NCBI RefSeq assembly: GCF_000359125.1
Contig: NZ_CAAF010000016.1
Span: forward strand, 1 to 64,000
Source: Mesorhizobium sp. STM 4661
GTDB taxonomy: Bacteria > Pseudomonadota > Alphaproteobacteria > Rhizobiales > Rhizobiaceae
DNA: 64,000 nt
Reading direction: 5' to 3'
The position numbers and the translations under genes were made by a program. Of this stretch, positions 63,621 through 64,000 are shown one piece after another (the stretch's first letter is position 1; every line of letters begins with the position of its first letter). The notes beneath the pieces were generated by a model. That model had not been told where the DNA came from. It did not search any database and saw only the letters and a program-made list of their open reading frames with translations.

Positions 63621-64000
63621 TCAATCCTTGAAAATTCTGACGTCGGCGGCATCCCAGCCGAGTTCGATCGTATCGCCCGCCGACACCGGCCGGCGGTCGG
63701 CGGCATCGGCGGTAACGCGCACCAGGAACGGCTTTGGCGACAGAGCGGTGCGGACATGCAGTTGCAGGTCGAGCCCCTGATAGGCGAGCGCTTCGACGGT
63801 GCCGGCAATACGGTTGGCGGTCTCCACCGAGGGGAACAGCCGGATGCGTTCGGGCCGCACTGAAGCGACGGCCGCAGCGCCTGGCGAGAGCATCGTCGGA
63901 ACCTTGCCTGTGATGCGCGCGCCATTGGCGGCCAGCACGCCGTCGGCTGTGGCCTTGCCCGGCACGAAATTCATCACGCCGATGAAGTCGGCAACGAAGC
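63621..64000 (-). CDS. ABC transporter ATP-binding protein (PotA/UgpC type), C-terminal part only
   Basis: The visible 126 residues are the C-terminal regulatory part of an importer ATPase. VADFIGVMNF precedes an OB-fold TOBE domain (SVRPERIRLF, then DTIELGWDAADVRIFKD at the end). The pattern FIGxxN then TOBE is typical of ATPases of spermidine/putrescine and similar type-I importers. The Walker motifs lie beyond the window. First visible gene of the operon with the glycosyltransferase, cupins and aldehyde dehydrogenase. Confidence 0.85.
   Translation of the reverse strand, partial: FVADFIGVMNFVPGKATADGVLAANGARITGKVPTMLSPGAAAVASVRPERIRLFPSVETANRIAGTVEALAYQGLDLQLHVRTALSPKPFLVRVTADAADRRPVSAGDTIELGWDAADVRIFKD

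Overview
The window looks like an ordinary chromosomal stretch of a high-GC alphaproteobacterium of the order Hyphomicrobiales (Rhizobiales), most probably Mesorhizobium or a close relative. The support is the gene content and order: sdhCDAB; rimM-trmD followed by an rplS with a long Ala/Lys/Glu tail; hemC-hemD followed by a mitofilin-like protein and hemY; a MucR/Ros regulator; OhrR next to Ohr; and CtrA-type TTAA-N7-TTAA boxes. Families of short palindromic intergenic repeats of the kind common in rhizobia also fit. No rRNA, tRNA, CRISPR array, prophage or insertion sequence was recognised. The genus is an inference; no marker gene was compared.

Layout. 0-5 kb: membrane-protein fragment, xerC, rimM-trmD, a TauE-type permease, rplS. 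5-9 kb: ohr-ohrR, an amino-acid ABC binding protein and permease without an ATPase gene, and a methyltransferase. 9-13 kb: leuC and two tandem membrane diguanylate cyclases. 13-19 kb: two small exported proteins, sdhCDAB, a YceH protein, an OsmC protein. 19-25 kb: a small membrane protein coupled to a YCII protein, a UbiH-type hydroxylase, tesB, and glnK-amtB behind a sigma-54 promoter. 25-32 kb: ftsK, lolA, xthA, a lone cyclic-nucleotide-binding protein, an OmpR-type regulator (CenR-like) divergent from an L,D-transpeptidase. 32-43 kb: a LysR regulator, methyltransferase-EVE-YciI-gpsA-tsaD on the minus strand, divergent hemC-hemD-mitofilin-hemY, a TerB protein and an amidotransferase. 43-47 kb: an MFS transporter, an aminotransferase, mucR.

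47-64 kb is carbon metabolism. A minus-strand operon reads GH15 glucoamylase, short 6-phosphogluconate dehydrogenase, zwf, polyphosphate-glucokinase-like ROK kinase: a route from alpha-glucan through glucose into the oxidative pentose phosphate pathway. Divergent from it is a ribose-type sugar ABC transporter (binding protein, fused ATPase, two permeases), then a FadJ-type beta-oxidation enzyme. The last segment, cut by the window edge, is a minus-strand operon of a PotA-like ABC ATPase, a GT1 glycosyltransferase, three tandem paralogous cupins and an aldehyde dehydrogenase. It is the best candidate here for an uncharacterised pathway.

A second layer is repetitive DNA: four copies of a ~158-bp element with palindromic ends and an asymmetric core, two in each orientation; a 208-bp inverted repeat; a 29-bp-arm hairpin before tesB; and two copies of a ~45-bp palindromic repeat.
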